Source: an uncultured Ignavibacteriales bacterium (GTDB lineage: Bacteria; Bacteroidota; Ignavibacteria; Ignavibacteriales; Ignavibacteriaceae). Taken from it: 40,427 bases of DNA. Both the position numbers and the translations under genes were made by a program. The stretch spans positions 1 through 40,427 of the forward strand of contig CAIMOS010000207.1 in the NCBI GenBank assembly GCA_903843135.1, written 5' to 3'. This document shows positions 6,379-15,086 of the stretch, piece by piece. A model generated the notes under the pieces. It made no database searches, had not been told where the DNA came from, and saw only the letters and a list, made by a program, of their open reading frames with translations. Each line of letters opens with the position of its first letter. Positions within the stretch are counted from its first letter, which is position 1.

Positions 6379-7428
6379 ATGAATATGTCAACAGTATCTA
6401 AAAAACTTTCGTTCTTCGACAGGTACCTTACTCTGTGGATTTTCACAACTATGATTGCCGGAGTTGCTGCCGGATATCTTTTTCCGGGAATTGCAGGATA
6501 TTGGGATTCTTTAAGTTCCGGCACAACGAATATCCCGATTGCTGTCGGGCTTATATTAATGATGTATCCGCCTCTGGCTAAAGTAAAATTCGAAGAACTG
6601 CCGGTTGTGTTCAGGAATGTAAAATTGCTGACCATCTCCCTGGTACAGAACTGGATAATCGGTCCAGCGTTGATGTTTTTACTTGCAATAATTATGCTGC
6701 CGGATAAACCGGAGATGGCGATCGGCGTTATTCTTGTCGGCCTTGCACGCTGCATTGCTATGGTGCTTGTATGGAACGACCTTGCGGACGGTGACACAGA
6801 ACTTGCCGCGGGCCTCGTAGCATTTAACGCGATATTCCAGGTGCTTTTGTACTCGGTGTACGCGTATATTTTTATTACTGTGCTTCCGCCTCTGTTTGGA
6901 ATGCAGGGCGCTCTTGTTGATGTGTCAATTGCGGAAATTGCAGTTACCGTTCTGATTTATCTTGGGATCCCCTTTGCCGCGGGAGTTATAACCCGTGTTG
7001 TGCTGATCAATATTAAAGATAAAAACTGGTACCACAATAAGTTCATACCAAAGATTTCCGTTCTGACTCCGGTCGCGCTTTTGTTTACGATTTTCGTAAT
7101 GTTTTCGCTTAAAGGTGAAAAAATTATCGAACTCCCGCTTGATGTGGTGCGGATAGCTGTTCCGTATATTTTCTATTTCACCATAATGTTCTTTGCTACC
7201 TTTTACTTTGTGAAAAGACAGGGGGTCTCTTACGAAAAAACAACGACAGTATCACTTACGGCAGGCAGTAATGATTTTGAACTGGCTATTGCAGTTGCGG
7301 TGGCGGTATTCGGCATTAACTCGCCGGCGGCGTTCGCTACGGTTATCGGCCCGCTGGTTGAGGTACCCGTACTGATCGGACTGGTTAATGTATCGCTCTG
7401 GTTTAAGAAAAAATATTTTAATAATTGA
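6379..7428 (+). CDS. acr3: ACR3-family arsenite efflux permease
   Basis: Exports As(III) through the inner membrane, powered by the proton gradient. The 349-residue protein has about ten hydrophobic segments and the ACR3 signature around [19 protein letters not shown] (about res 121-139) with the functionally essential Cys, plus [19 protein letters not shown] and, near the end, [17 protein letters not shown] and [14 protein letters not shown]-like sequence. N-terminus [18 protein letters not shown] is typical. It sits between a CxxC protein and arsM. Length is normal and no defect is seen. Confidence 0.95.
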   Translation: MNMSTVSKKLSFFDRYLTLWIFTTMIAGVAAGYLFPGIAGYWDSLSSGTTNIPIAVGLILMMYPPLAKVKFEELPVVFRNVKLLTISLVQNWIIGPALMFLLAIIMLPDKPEMAIGVILVGLARCIAMVLVWNDLADGDTELAAGLVAFNAIFQVLLYSVYAYIFITVLPPLFGMQGALVDVSIAEIAVTVLIYLGIPFAAGVITRVVLINIKDKNWYHNKFIPKISVLTPVALLFTIFVMFSLKGEKIIELPLDVVRIAVPYIFYFTIMFFATFYFVKRQGVSYEKTTTVSLTAGSNDFELAIAVAVAVFGINSPAAFATVIGPLVEVPVLIGLVNVSLWFKKKYFNN

Positions 7429-7442
7429 TTGGATTTAATGTG

Positions 7443-8237
7443 ATGGATAAAACGATTAAAGAAACAGTTAAAGAGAAATATGCGGAAATAGCCACGCAGC
7501 AAAGCAGTTCCTGCTGCGGCAGCAGCGGTTGCTGCGGACAGCAGGCCATCGAGATAACGATGATAGGCGACGAATATAATTCAATAAGCGGCCATATTGC
7601 GGAAGCAGACCTTGGACTTGGCTGCGGCGTTCCTACAGAATTCGCGAAGATGAAAACCGGTGATACGGTACTCGATCTTGGCAGCGGCGCTGGCAACGAT
7701 GTATTTATCGCGGCTGCGATAGTCGGTGATACCGGCAGGGTAATCGGCGTTGATATGACACCCGAAATGATTGAAAAAGCAGAAAAGAATAAAACAAAGT
7801 TCGGTTTTACAAACACAGAATTCCGGCTCGGCGAAATCGAAGCTCTTCCCGTCAAAGATAATTCCATCGATGTTGTGATAAGCAACTGCGTGCTTAACCT
7901 TGTTCCGGATAAACAAAAGGCCTTCGCCGAAATTTACAGAACACTAAAACCCGGCGGGCACTTCTGCATTTCCGATGTTGTGCTTGAAGGCGATATTCCG
8001 GACGGTTTTAAGAAGTCCGCCGAAATGTATGCCGGCTGTGTTGCCGGCGCTGTTAAAAAAGAGGAATATCTTTCAATAATTGCAGATGCAAAATTTAAAG
8101 ATATTGATGTTGTTAAAACAAACAAATACGAAGTACCCGATGAGCTGTATCAGAAATATTTAACACCGGAAGAAATTGAAGTAATCAGGAAAAATAATTT
8201 CGGAATATTCAGCGTTACTGTCGTTGCGAATAAATAG
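7443..8237 (+). CDS. arsM: Arsenite S-adenosylmethionine methyltransferase
   Basis: Methylates As(III) to methylated arsenicals with SAM. Motif I is VLDLGSGAGNDVFIA (about res 72-86). The three conserved As-binding cysteines of ArsM are all present in context: GLGCGVPT, SNCVLNL and YAGCVAGA. The N-terminus contains SSSCCGSSGCCGQQ, a four-cysteine cluster seen in many bacterial ArsM proteins. I prefer the ATG at 7443 (MDKTIKETVKEKYAEI); an upstream TTG at 7425 would overlap acr3 by 4 bp and add six atypical residues. Methylated products could be exported by the permease that follows. Confidence 0.95.
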   Translation: MDKTIKETVKEKYAEIATQQSSSCCGSSGCCGQQAIEITMIGDEYNSISGHIAEADLGLGCGVPTEFAKMKTGDTVLDLGSGAGNDVFIAAAIVGDTGRVIGVDMTPEMIEKAEKNKTKFGFTNTEFRLGEIEALPVKDNSIDVVISNCVLNLVPDKQKAFAEIYRTLKPGGHFCISDVVLEGDIPDGFKKSAEMYAGCVAGAVKKEEYLSIIADAKFKDIDVVKTNKYEVPDELYQKYLTPEEIEVIRKNNFGIFSVTVVANK

Positions 8238-8257
8238 TTAATATCAGATAACAGTTA

Positions 8258-9277
8258 ATGGACCGAAAAATCAAATTATATCTTCCGCTCATTTTGCTCC
8301 CCGTATGGACGGTGTTGTATACGGGGCTTGCTTCAATCGCGAATGCGCTGATATATACTTTAGCGGGACTGACAAGGGGGACACACTTTACGGAATCAGC
8401 GTGGTTCTTTGTTTATGAAGTTCCGAAAGTCCTTTTGTTGCTTGTGCTGATCGTATTTATAGTCGGGATAGTAAGAAGTTACTTTTCCCCTGAGCGGGCG
8501 AGAGAAATACTGGGCGGGAAAAAACTTTTTACGGGCAACATCCTTGCAAGCCTGCTCGGCGTCGTAACGCCGTTCTGCTCCTGTTCGGCGATCCCTTTGT
8601 TCCTTGGCTTTGTTGAATCCGGCATTCCTCTCGGAGTAACATTTTCGTTTCTCATCGCGGCCCCTATGATCAATGAGGTTGCGCTTGTCCTTCTGTTTGG
8701 ATTATTCGGCTGGAAAACCGCGCTGCTCTATATGTCTACCGGGCTTATTATAGCAATGTTTTCGGGTTATGTGATAGGCAGGCTTAAACTCGAGCGTTAC
8801 GTTGAAAGCTGGGTGTATGAGATTAAGGCGGGCCGTTTACAACCGAACGGAGAAAAAACTCCATTTGAAGACCGTATCTCCGCGGGAATTGACGCAGTGA
8901 AAGAAATTGTCGGCAAAGTTTGGATTTACATTGTCCTCGGAATAGCAGTCGGCGCGGGAATACACGGATATGTGCCGGAAAACTTTTTAGCGGGGCTGAT
9001 GGGTAAAAGCGCGTGGTGGTCAGTGCCGGTGGCGGTAATTCTAGGCATACCGATGTACTCCAACGCGGCCGGGATCATTCCCGTAATTCAGGCGCTGCTC
9101 GAGAAAGGCGCTTCTCTGGGGACCGCGCTTGCATTTATGATGAGTGTAATCGGGCTGTCGCTTCCGGAGGTTATCATTCTGAAAAAAGTCCTTAAAGTAC
9201 AATTGATAGCTGTGTTCATCGGGGTTGTCGGTACGGGAATAATTATAGTAGGCTATTTGTTTAATCTGATTTATTAA
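8258..9277 (+). CDS. ArsP/YraQ-family (DUF318) permease
   Basis: A 339-residue membrane protein of the PF03773 permease family. The hallmark TPFCSCSAIPLFLGF (about res 104-118) with paired cysteines, then GVTFSFLIAAPMINEVAL, is visible, as is the second-half PMYSNAAGIIPVIQALLEKG. About eight to ten hydrophobic segments. ArsP members export trivalent organoarsenicals such as methylarsenite. Position directly after arsM fits that substrate, but the ArsP subgroup cannot be separated from other DUF318 permeases by eye, so the symbol is left blank. Confidence 0.85.
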   Translation: MDRKIKLYLPLILLPVWTVLYTGLASIANALIYTLAGLTRGTHFTESAWFFVYEVPKVLLLLVLIVFIVGIVRSYFSPERAREILGGKKLFTGNILASLLGVVTPFCSCSAIPLFLGFVESGIPLGVTFSFLIAAPMINEVALVLLFGLFGWKTALLYMSTGLIIAMFSGYVIGRLKLERYVESWVYEIKAGRLQPNGEKTPFEDRISAGIDAVKEIVGKVWIYIVLGIAVGAGIHGYVPENFLAGLMGKSAWWSVPVAVILGIPMYSNAAGIIPVIQALLEKGASLGTALAFMMSVIGLSLPEVIILKKVLKVQLIAVFIGVVGTGIIIVGYLFNLIY

Positions 9278-9281
9278 TTCG

Positions 9282-9596
9282 ATGAACACCGTTAAAGTTG
9301 AAATTCAGTTCTTTGAAGATTGCCCGAATTACAAGGTAATGAGGGAAAATCTAAAAACAGCATTGTCGGGTATTGAAGATAAAACCGAACTGATCTCCAC
9401 TGAAGTAACGGAAACAGACACTGCTCAAAGAATTAAATTCCGCGGTTCGCCGACATTACTGATAAACGGAAAAGACATCGAAAACTTTCCCGCGCCGGAT
9501 AACGCTTCTCTCTCCTGCAGATATTATCCCAAAGGCGTGCCGGATGCGGAAAAAATCAGAAATACTATTTTGAAATATTTATCAGTGAAAGAATAA
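9282..9596 (+). CDS. Thioredoxin-fold thiol protein
   Basis: A 104-residue cytosolic protein starting 4 bp after the permease stop. EIQFFEDCPNYKVMRENL (res 7-24) resembles the first strand and helix of thioredoxin-fold proteins with a single Cys; FRGSPTLLINGKDIE (about res 49-63) is the cis-Pro segment; and SLSCRYYPKGVPDAEKI (about res 72-88) has a second Cys. It resembles small proteins described as thioredoxin-like or alkylmercury-lyase-like that are often found in arsenic and mercury operons. There is no CxxC, so it may bind metal(loid) rather than exchange disulfides. Exact function unknown. Confidence 0.7.
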   Translation: MNTVKVEIQFFEDCPNYKVMRENLKTALSGIEDKTELISTEVTETDTAQRIKFRGSPTLLINGKDIENFPAPDNASLSCRYYPKGVPDAEKIRNTILKYLSVKE

Positions 9597-9598
9597 CT

Positions 9599-9847
9599 AT
9601 GATCTCGGTAAAAATTCTGGGTACCGGCTGTAAAAGGTGCAATAACCTCGAAACACAGGTGAGGGAATTGGTAAAAAGAAATGCAATTGAGGCGGAGGTT
9701 GAAAAGGTTTCAGATATCCGGCAAATGATAGGATACGGAATAATTGCAACACCGGGGCTTGTGATAAACGAAAAAGTGAAAAGCACGGGGATTATACCCA
9801 AAGACGATGTGATTTTGCAATGGCTAAAGGAATCTAAAAATGAATAA
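9599..9847 (+). CDS. Second small CxxC thioredoxin-fold protein
   Basis: An 82-residue paralogue of the 6113 protein: ILGTGCKRCNNLETQV (CxxC at about res 10-13), EVEKVSDIRQMIGYGIIATPGLVINEKVKSTGIIP. The two share the layout V-x-K-V-[TS]-D then GYGI[IM][AS]TPGLV. It starts 2 bp after the preceding gene and overlaps the next by 8 bp, so it is part of one translated block. The different charge around CxxC (KR versus AN) suggests a different redox partner. Confidence 0.85.
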   Translation: MISVKILGTGCKRCNNLETQVRELVKRNAIEAEVEKVSDIRQMIGYGIIATPGLVINEKVKSTGIIPKDDVILQWLKESKNE

Positions 9848-10208
9848 GAACTATTTTATAACTGTTTTTTTATTTCTCCTTCTCGCTTCTGTCCCGGTGC
9901 AGGCACAGACAAAACCAAAAGTAACATTTGTGGAGCTTGGCTCGGTTAAATGCATTCCCTGCAGGCAGATGCAGCCGGTTATGAAAGCCATAGAAGAGAA
10001 TTACGGAGAACAGGTAAAAGTTGTTTTTTATGATGTGTGGAAATCCGATCAGAAAAAATATGCCGGGCAATACGGAATAAAACTTATCCCGACGCAGGTT
10101 TTCCTCGATGAAAAAGGGAAAGAATTTCACCGTCACGAAGGGTTTTATCCGGAAGAAGAGATAGATAAAATTTTGAAATCAAAAGGCCTGAAAAAGCTTG
10201 CCGGGTAA
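9840..10208 (+). CDS. Exported thioredoxin-like protein
   Basis: A 122-residue protein with a signal peptide (FITVFLFLLLASVPVQAQ, res 6-23, probable cleavage after AQA) followed by a thioredoxin domain with KCIPCRQMQPVMKAI (CxxC at about res 38-41) and KLIPTQVFLDEKGKEFHRHEG with the cis-Pro. It would act in the periplasm or as an anchored protein. The CcdA-type membrane protein begins 9 bp later and is its natural electron donor. Overlaps the preceding gene by 8 bp. Confidence 0.88.
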   Translation: MNKNYFITVFLFLLLASVPVQAQTKPKVTFVELGSVKCIPCRQMQPVMKAIEENYGEQVKVVFYDVWKSDQKKYAGQYGIKLIPTQVFLDEKGKEFHRHEGFYPEEEIDKILKSKGLKKLAG

Positions 10209-10217
10209 AGCGCCTAT

Positions 10218-10919
10218 ATGATTGATTCCCTGTTCAACTTTCTTTACGACGCGCTTTCCGGAAACGGGCTGCTCGCGGTGACCGCGTCATTCGGCTGGGG
10301 AGTGTTGTCGGTGCTCTTATCCCCGTGTCATTTGTCGAGCATTCCGCTTGTTGTGGGATTTATCAGCACGCAGGGGAAGATATCCGCTTTAAGGACGTTT
10401 AACATTTCACTGGTTTTTTCCGCCGGAATCCTGATAACAATCGCTCTTATAGGGCTGATCACAGCGGCGCTCGGAAGGCTGATGGGAGATGTTGGGGTGT
10501 ATGGTAATTACTTTGTGGCATTAATATTTTTCGGAGTCGGTTTATATCTTCTTGATATAATAAAACCGGACTGGAATACCGCCGCGCTCAGGAAAACAAA
10601 TGCCCGCGGCCTTGCGGCGGCGCTGGTTCTGGGGCTGTTGTTCGGCATTGCGCTTGGCCCGTGCACTTTTGCTTATATGGCGCCTGTTCTCGGAATCGTT
10701 TTCCAAACAGCGCAAACCAATTACCCGATGGCGGTTGTGTTTCTTCTCTCTTTCGGTCTCGGGCATTGCGCCGTTATTGTGGCGGCAGGTACATTAACGG
10801 GAAAGATACAGCGGTATCTTGACTGGAGCGAAGAATCGAAAGCTGTTCTCCGGATTAAAAAAATATGCGGCGCGCTGGTGATTGCCGGCGGAATTTATCT
10901 TGTTTATACAACCTTTTAA
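10218..10919 (+). CDS. ccdA: CcdA/DsbD-type transmembrane thiol-electron carrier
   Basis: A 233-residue protein with about six membrane spans. LSPCHLSSIPLVVGF (about res 35-49) and GIALGPCTFAYMAPVLGI (about res 143-160) contain the two membrane cysteines that shuttle electrons from cytosolic thioredoxin outward. It couples the cytosolic CxxC proteins to the secreted thioredoxin encoded immediately upstream. CcdA usually serves cytochrome c maturation; here the context ties it to arsenic genes. Confidence 0.9.
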   Translation: MIDSLFNFLYDALSGNGLLAVTASFGWGVLSVLLSPCHLSSIPLVVGFISTQGKISALRTFNISLVFSAGILITIALIGLITAALGRLMGDVGVYGNYFVALIFFGVGLYLLDIIKPDWNTAALRKTNARGLAAALVLGLLFGIALGPCTFAYMAPVLGIVFQTAQTNYPMAVVFLLSFGLGHCAVIVAAGTLTGKIQRYLDWSEESKAVLRIKKICGALVIAGGIYLVYTTF

Positions 10920-10932
10920 ATAATTATCTATT

Positions 10933-11562
10933 ATGACTATGCTTAAAAATATTGAAACCCATATTCAGCATCTGTCCGCACAGTTTGATCACATCTCGCC
11001 GGAAAGAAAAGTGCTCCTGACAGAGCTGGCAGGCTATATATGCGGAAAGATAAAGAAAGAAGAATCCGTTAAACTAAACTTTATTTGCACACACAATTCC
11101 CGCCGCAGTCAAATGGCCCAGATATGGGCACAGACGGCCGCTGAGTATTATTCAATCAAAAATATTGAATGCTATTCCGGCGGGACAGAGGCGACAGAGT
11201 TTAACCCCCGTGCAGTTACTGCCGTAAAGCAATACGGGTTTGAAGTAATCAATAACAGTGAAGGCCCTAATCCGGTGTACCAGGTTAAATTCTCGGAAGA
11301 CACACAGCCGGTTATGTGCTTTTCAAAAATTTACAGCGATCCTTCTAATCCGCAGAAAAGTTTTGCCGCCATAATGACCTGCTCTGATGCGGACGACAAT
11401 TGCCCCGTAGTAATAGGAGCAGAAAGGCGTTTCCCGGTCCGTTTTGAAGATCCGAAAAAATACGACGGTTCGGAGAAGGAACCGGAAAAGTATATGGAGA
11501 GATTTGAACAGATCGGCAGGGAGATGCTGTTTGTTATGTCCACCGCAAAGAAACTAATCTGA
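10933..11562 (+). CDS. arsC: Thioredoxin-coupled arsenate reductase (LMW-PTP type)
   Basis: Reduces As(V) to As(III). The 209-residue protein has an N-terminal helical extension (about 45 residues), the P-loop FICTHNSRRSQMAQ (CX5R, nucleophile about res 51), and the redox pair in MTCSDADDNCPVV, which matches the second and third cysteines of the S. aureus-type enzyme that needs thioredoxin. FEDPKKYDG carries the general-acid Asp. Because this enzyme type is regenerated by thioredoxin, the thioredoxin-like genes upstream in the operon make sense. It is the last gene of the block (13 bp after ccdA). Confidence 0.93.
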   Translation: MTMLKNIETHIQHLSAQFDHISPERKVLLTELAGYICGKIKKEESVKLNFICTHNSRRSQMAQIWAQTAAEYYSIKNIECYSGGTEATEFNPRAVTAVKQYGFEVINNSEGPNPVYQVKFSEDTQPVMCFSKIYSDPSNPQKSFAAIMTCSDADDNCPVVIGAERRFPVRFEDPKKYDGSEKEPEKYMERFEQIGREMLFVMSTAKKLI

Positions 11563-11661
11563 CAGACAAGAGACAGGCAAAGGAACGGGTGTGTCCTTGA
11601 CAATAAAGATTGATTAAATAAGTATATTGTCTCCTGTTTTTTAATCATTATTGGAACTTGA

Positions 11662-12552
11662 TTGTTATACTTAGGCGAGATAGCCGCATTAATCACCGCA
11701 TTTCTCTGGTCATTCACATCTGTTTTCTTTTCTGAAGCAGCAAAAAGGACCGGGTCCGTTCAGTTAAATATGAACAGGCTCATCATCGCTTCAGCGCTGC
11801 TTTTATCGGTAATAATAATCGGCGGATTAGATTATCATTTACAGAACCAACAGTTCATTTATCTTATAATAAGCGGCGCAATAGGGCTGGTTCTTGGCGA
11901 TGCGTTCCTGTTTAAGTCGTATATGCTTATCGGGCCGCGCTATGCAATGCTTATGATGGCGCTTTCTCCGGGGCTTGCAGCGCTTCTAAGTTACTTCGTT
12001 CTCGGCGAGAGGCTGACGCCGACAATAATCACCGGAATAATTATAACAGTAGCCGGCATAACAATAGCGGGAACAGAAAATAAATCCGCATCATCTTCTA
12101 AGTACTCATTGTCGTTTTACGGAATCATTTTGGGGATATTAAGCGCGCTCGGACAGGCGGGCGGACTGATATTCGCGAAGCAGGCTTTTAATATCGGCCC
12201 GATTAACGGATTCGTTGCGACATTTATTCGCGTTGCTTCATCCGCGGTTATTTTGTTTCCGGTTTTAGTGCTGGCAAGAAAATACAAAAACCCCGTCAAA
12301 CTGTATTCTGAAAACAAAAAAGCCCTGCTCTTTACCGGCGCGGGAAGTATAACCGGGCCTTTTCTGGGAATCACTTTCAGTTTAATAGCTGTTTCAAATA
12401 CAAAGGTCGGTATTGCGTCAACATTAATGTCTACGATGCCTGTGCTTATGATACCGCTGATGAGAATTATTTATAAAGAGAAACCGACACTTCAGGGGTT
12501 GATAGGAACGGTGGTCGCGATAACCGGAATCGCATTATTGTTTATTCAATAA
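11662..12552 (+). CDS. EamA/DMT-family transporter
   Basis: A 296-residue drug/metabolite transporter with two EamA repeats and about ten membrane spans: LGEIAALITAFLWSFTSVFF (res 4-23) opens the first, YGIILGILSALGQAGGLIF (about res 152-170) the second, with VLGERLTPT and IIYKEKPTLQGLIG closing the halves. The start is TTG at 11662: the codon just upstream in frame is TGA, and the family N-terminus needs this start. It lies 99 bp after arsC with a weak TTG/TATATTGT promoter candidate at 11597-11630, so it may be transcribed on its own. Substrate unknown. Confidence 0.9.
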   Translation: MLYLGEIAALITAFLWSFTSVFFSEAAKRTGSVQLNMNRLIIASALLLSVIIIGGLDYHLQNQQFIYLIISGAIGLVLGDAFLFKSYMLIGPRYAMLMMALSPGLAALLSYFVLGERLTPTIITGIIITVAGITIAGTENKSASSSKYSLSFYGIILGILSALGQAGGLIFAKQAFNIGPINGFVATFIRVASSAVILFPVLVLARKYKNPVKLYSENKKALLFTGAGSITGPFLGITFSLIAVSNTKVGIASTLMSTMPVLMIPLMRIIYKEKPTLQGLIGTVVAITGIALLFIQ

Positions 12553-12619
12553 ATGCTTCGCCCTCAGGGGGGTGCGGGTGTTATCAGGGGCCGGTATAAA
12601 TTCCGACCTGCAAACTTAT

Positions 12620-14566
12620 TTATTTGTTCTCCAAGACCTCATCAAGCAAATCAAGCAATTGTGACGAGTTAAACGGCTTTGCAAGATAATGCGAGCATCC
12701 GCTTTTCAGGAAAGTTTCCTTTTCTCCGGCCATAGTATAAGCTGTAATAGCGATGATCGGGGTTGTTTTGTACGATTCGAAATTTCTGATTTCTGCCGCG
12801 ATACTTGCGCCGTTTTTGCTTTCTCCCAGATTTATATCCATAAGTATCGCGTCATAAGGCCTTTCCATAACAGCGTCAAGCGCATCTTTTCCGCTAATAG
12901 CCATATACACGGAATATTTATCTTTAAGCATAAGTTGTATTACCGACCTGTTAACTACATCATCTTCCACAAGCAGTATTTCCCTGAGAGTGTTGCTTTC
13001 CCGCGCCGCGGTTCTGTCCCGTTTTATAATAACAGTTTCCTCCACTCCCGTGGCGGTAACCGCCTGTTCAATTCCGCAGGGGAGTTTTATGACGAATTCG
13101 GTCCCCTCATTGGTTTTGCTGGTAAATGAAATGCTGCCGCCCATTTGTCTGACATTTCTATCTGCAATTGTCAGGCCCAAACCAACGCCCTGGTATACCC
13201 TGGAGGTTCCTTCACTGACCTGTCTGAACGGATCGAAAATGTGCTTCGCCTTTTCGGCCGGTATACCGATACCCGTATCGGATATCTTTATTAATATGCA
13301 ATCATCGGCTTTATCAAAAGAAACTTTTATTTGTCCGTGGACGGTGAATTTAATTGCGTTTTCCAGAATATTAAACAGTATCTGCCTGAGTAAGGCTTCG
13401 TCAGTATAAACAAAAACATTTCCGTCTTTATAATCTCTGATTATCTCCAGGCCCTTACTGCCTGCAGAGTCTTTAAAAAGGGCGATCTTTCCATCGATCA
13501 GTCTGCCAAGATGAATCCAGGTTAAGGTTAATGAGTTGTTAAAGTTATCGTAATTTGAAAAGTCGATCAGTTTAGAAAGAGTGACGAGCAGCCTGCTGCC
13601 GCTTTCGTGAATCAGCCGGGCAAACTCTCTGTCTTCGCCTTCCAGATGCCCTGAGAGATACTCTGAAAATCCAAGCAAGCCCATCAGCGGTGTGCGCAGT
13701 TCGTGGCTCATATTCGACATAAAAGCCGATTTAAGATGTTTGGTTTCTTCAGAAATGGTTTTTGCTTTTATAATCTCTTCCAGGCAATTCTTTTTTTCGG
13801 TGACGTCAATAATCACACCCTCAATACCCGGAGAATTTCCTGAATCATCCGGAAAGCCGCTTCCTAATTCCTCTACCCATCGCAGAATGTTTTCGCGGGT
13901 GAGTATTCTGTATTCCAATCTGTATGGTGTTCTGTTATTAAGGGCGCGCTCTTTTTCCGCTGAAACATAAGGAGAGTCTTCCGGCAAAATAATATCCTGA
14001 AATGAAACAGAGTTGTTTTCAAACTCCTCTCTCTTATATCCCGTAAGAGTGTAACAGTCATCGCTGAGATATTCATAGGCCCATTTGCCGTTCCAGCGGC
14101 ATTTATAAGCGGTTAAAGGCAATCTCGAAATAAGCGAAGTAAAATTGCCGCGCATTGTCTTTTCCGCGTCGAACCGGGTTTTTTCAAAATATTTTTTTTG
14201 GTTCTTTTTTTCCCGGTTAATTATATGCGGCAGTCTTGCAAGGTTGTCCTTAAACAAATAATCACACGCACCCATTTCCATCATTTTCCCGGCGGTTTCT
14301 TCGCTTACCTTTCCGCAAACAACGACAAACGGAACATCAGGATACAAATCTTTAACTTTTATCAGGCATTCTTCGGGGCTGAAATTCGGGATAAAATAAT
14401 CGCAGAGTACAATATCCCACTGTTCTTTAAGGGTGCGGTTAAGTTCATCTTCGGTCTGAACAGGTTTCCACGTTACATCGAATCCCGCGTTCTTTATCTG
14501 CCCGATAATTATCAGGGCATCGTCGTGGTTATCTTCAATGAGTATAGCGTTCAGCTTTTTTTCCAC
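12620..14566 (-). CDS. Hybrid sensor histidine kinase (REC-PAS-HisKA-HATPase-REC)
   Basis: A 648-residue cytosolic hybrid kinase with no membrane span. Receiver domain at res 6-120 (phospho-acceptor D56 in DIVLCDYFIP), PAS about 145-258, HisKA 275-340 with H288 in SNMSHELRTPL, HATPase about 385-497 (N403 in NILENAIKFT, DTGIGIP, GVGLGLTIA), second receiver 528-646 (D577 in AILMDINL, K630 in YLAKPF). The start is GTG. No response regulator with an output domain is adjacent, so signalling probably ends in a phosphorelay elsewhere. It converges with the EamA gene. Confidence 0.93.
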   Translation of the reverse strand: MEKKLNAILIEDNHDDALIIIGQIKNAGFDVTWKPVQTEDELNRTLKEQWDIVLCDYFIPNFSPEECLIKVKDLYPDVPFVVVCGKVSEETAGKMMEMGACDYLFKDNLARLPHIINREKKNQKKYFEKTRFDAEKTMRGNFTSLISRLPLTAYKCRWNGKWAYEYLSDDCYTLTGYKREEFENNSVSFQDIILPEDSPYVSAEKERALNNRTPYRLEYRILTRENILRWVEELGSGFPDDSGNSPGIEGVIIDVTEKKNCLEEIIKAKTISEETKHLKSAFMSNMSHELRTPLMGLLGFSEYLSGHLEGEDREFARLIHESGSRLLVTLSKLIDFSNYDNFNNSLTLTWIHLGRLIDGKIALFKDSAGSKGLEIIRDYKDGNVFVYTDEALLRQILFNILENAIKFTVHGQIKVSFDKADDCILIKISDTGIGIPAEKAKHIFDPFRQVSEGTSRVYQGVGLGLTIADRNVRQMGGSISFTSKTNEGTEFVIKLPCGIEQAVTATGVEETVIIKRDRTAARESNTLREILLVEDDVVNRSVIQLMLKDKYSVYMAISGKDALDAVMERPYDAILMDINLGESKNGASIAAEIRNFESYKTTPIIAITAYTMAGEKETFLKSGCSHYLAKPFNSSQLLDLLDEVLENK

Positions 14567-15086
14567 TTAATTTCCGTTATCAAATATTTCTGGTTACTGA
14601 AAAGCGGAATTTTCCCCGGGCGAGAACATTGGCGGAGAACTGCGGGTGTTCGGACAACATAATGTAGTACATATTTAGTAGTGTCGCGTTTGATTAACAA
14701 AAAATCAGCAATACGACCTTTATATAATGATGCGGAGGAAAAGATCTGACAGAGAAATTTTGATTGATTTCTTTAAAACGGAAAAGGTAAAATCAATGCC
14801 CTAATTTAATGGATAAATCTTTACAATACAATAATAATTTTCAGCAATGATTTACGGAGTCAAATAAAATTTCGAATAAAAAACGACACATTAACTGAAG
14901 TGCAGAAAACCTTACATCGGTTTGCATTTGTGTTTTCCCAATGCTTCAGAAGCGGCAGACAGGAAAATAATATCTAAATATTATTTAGTTTCAGCGGAGC
15001 GAAATATAAACGCTAAAATTCAAGCAGATATTTCTGCCAATATTTCAGCAGAACCATTAACTATGAACGTATTATTCTGCTGCAAA
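14567..15086. other. 520-bp intergenic region upstream of the hybrid kinase
   Basis: No convincing gene, RNA or strong hairpin is visible. It is AT-rich and lies between two minus-strand kinases, so it must hold the hybrid kinase promoter and the end of the Reg_prop kinase transcript. I could not find a clear TAnnTTTG box on the minus strand. Confidence 0.5.

Noticed and set aside
12553-12619. Bidirectional terminator between the convergent EamA and kinase genes
   Set aside because: No stable inverted repeat with T tract visible in the 67 bp.
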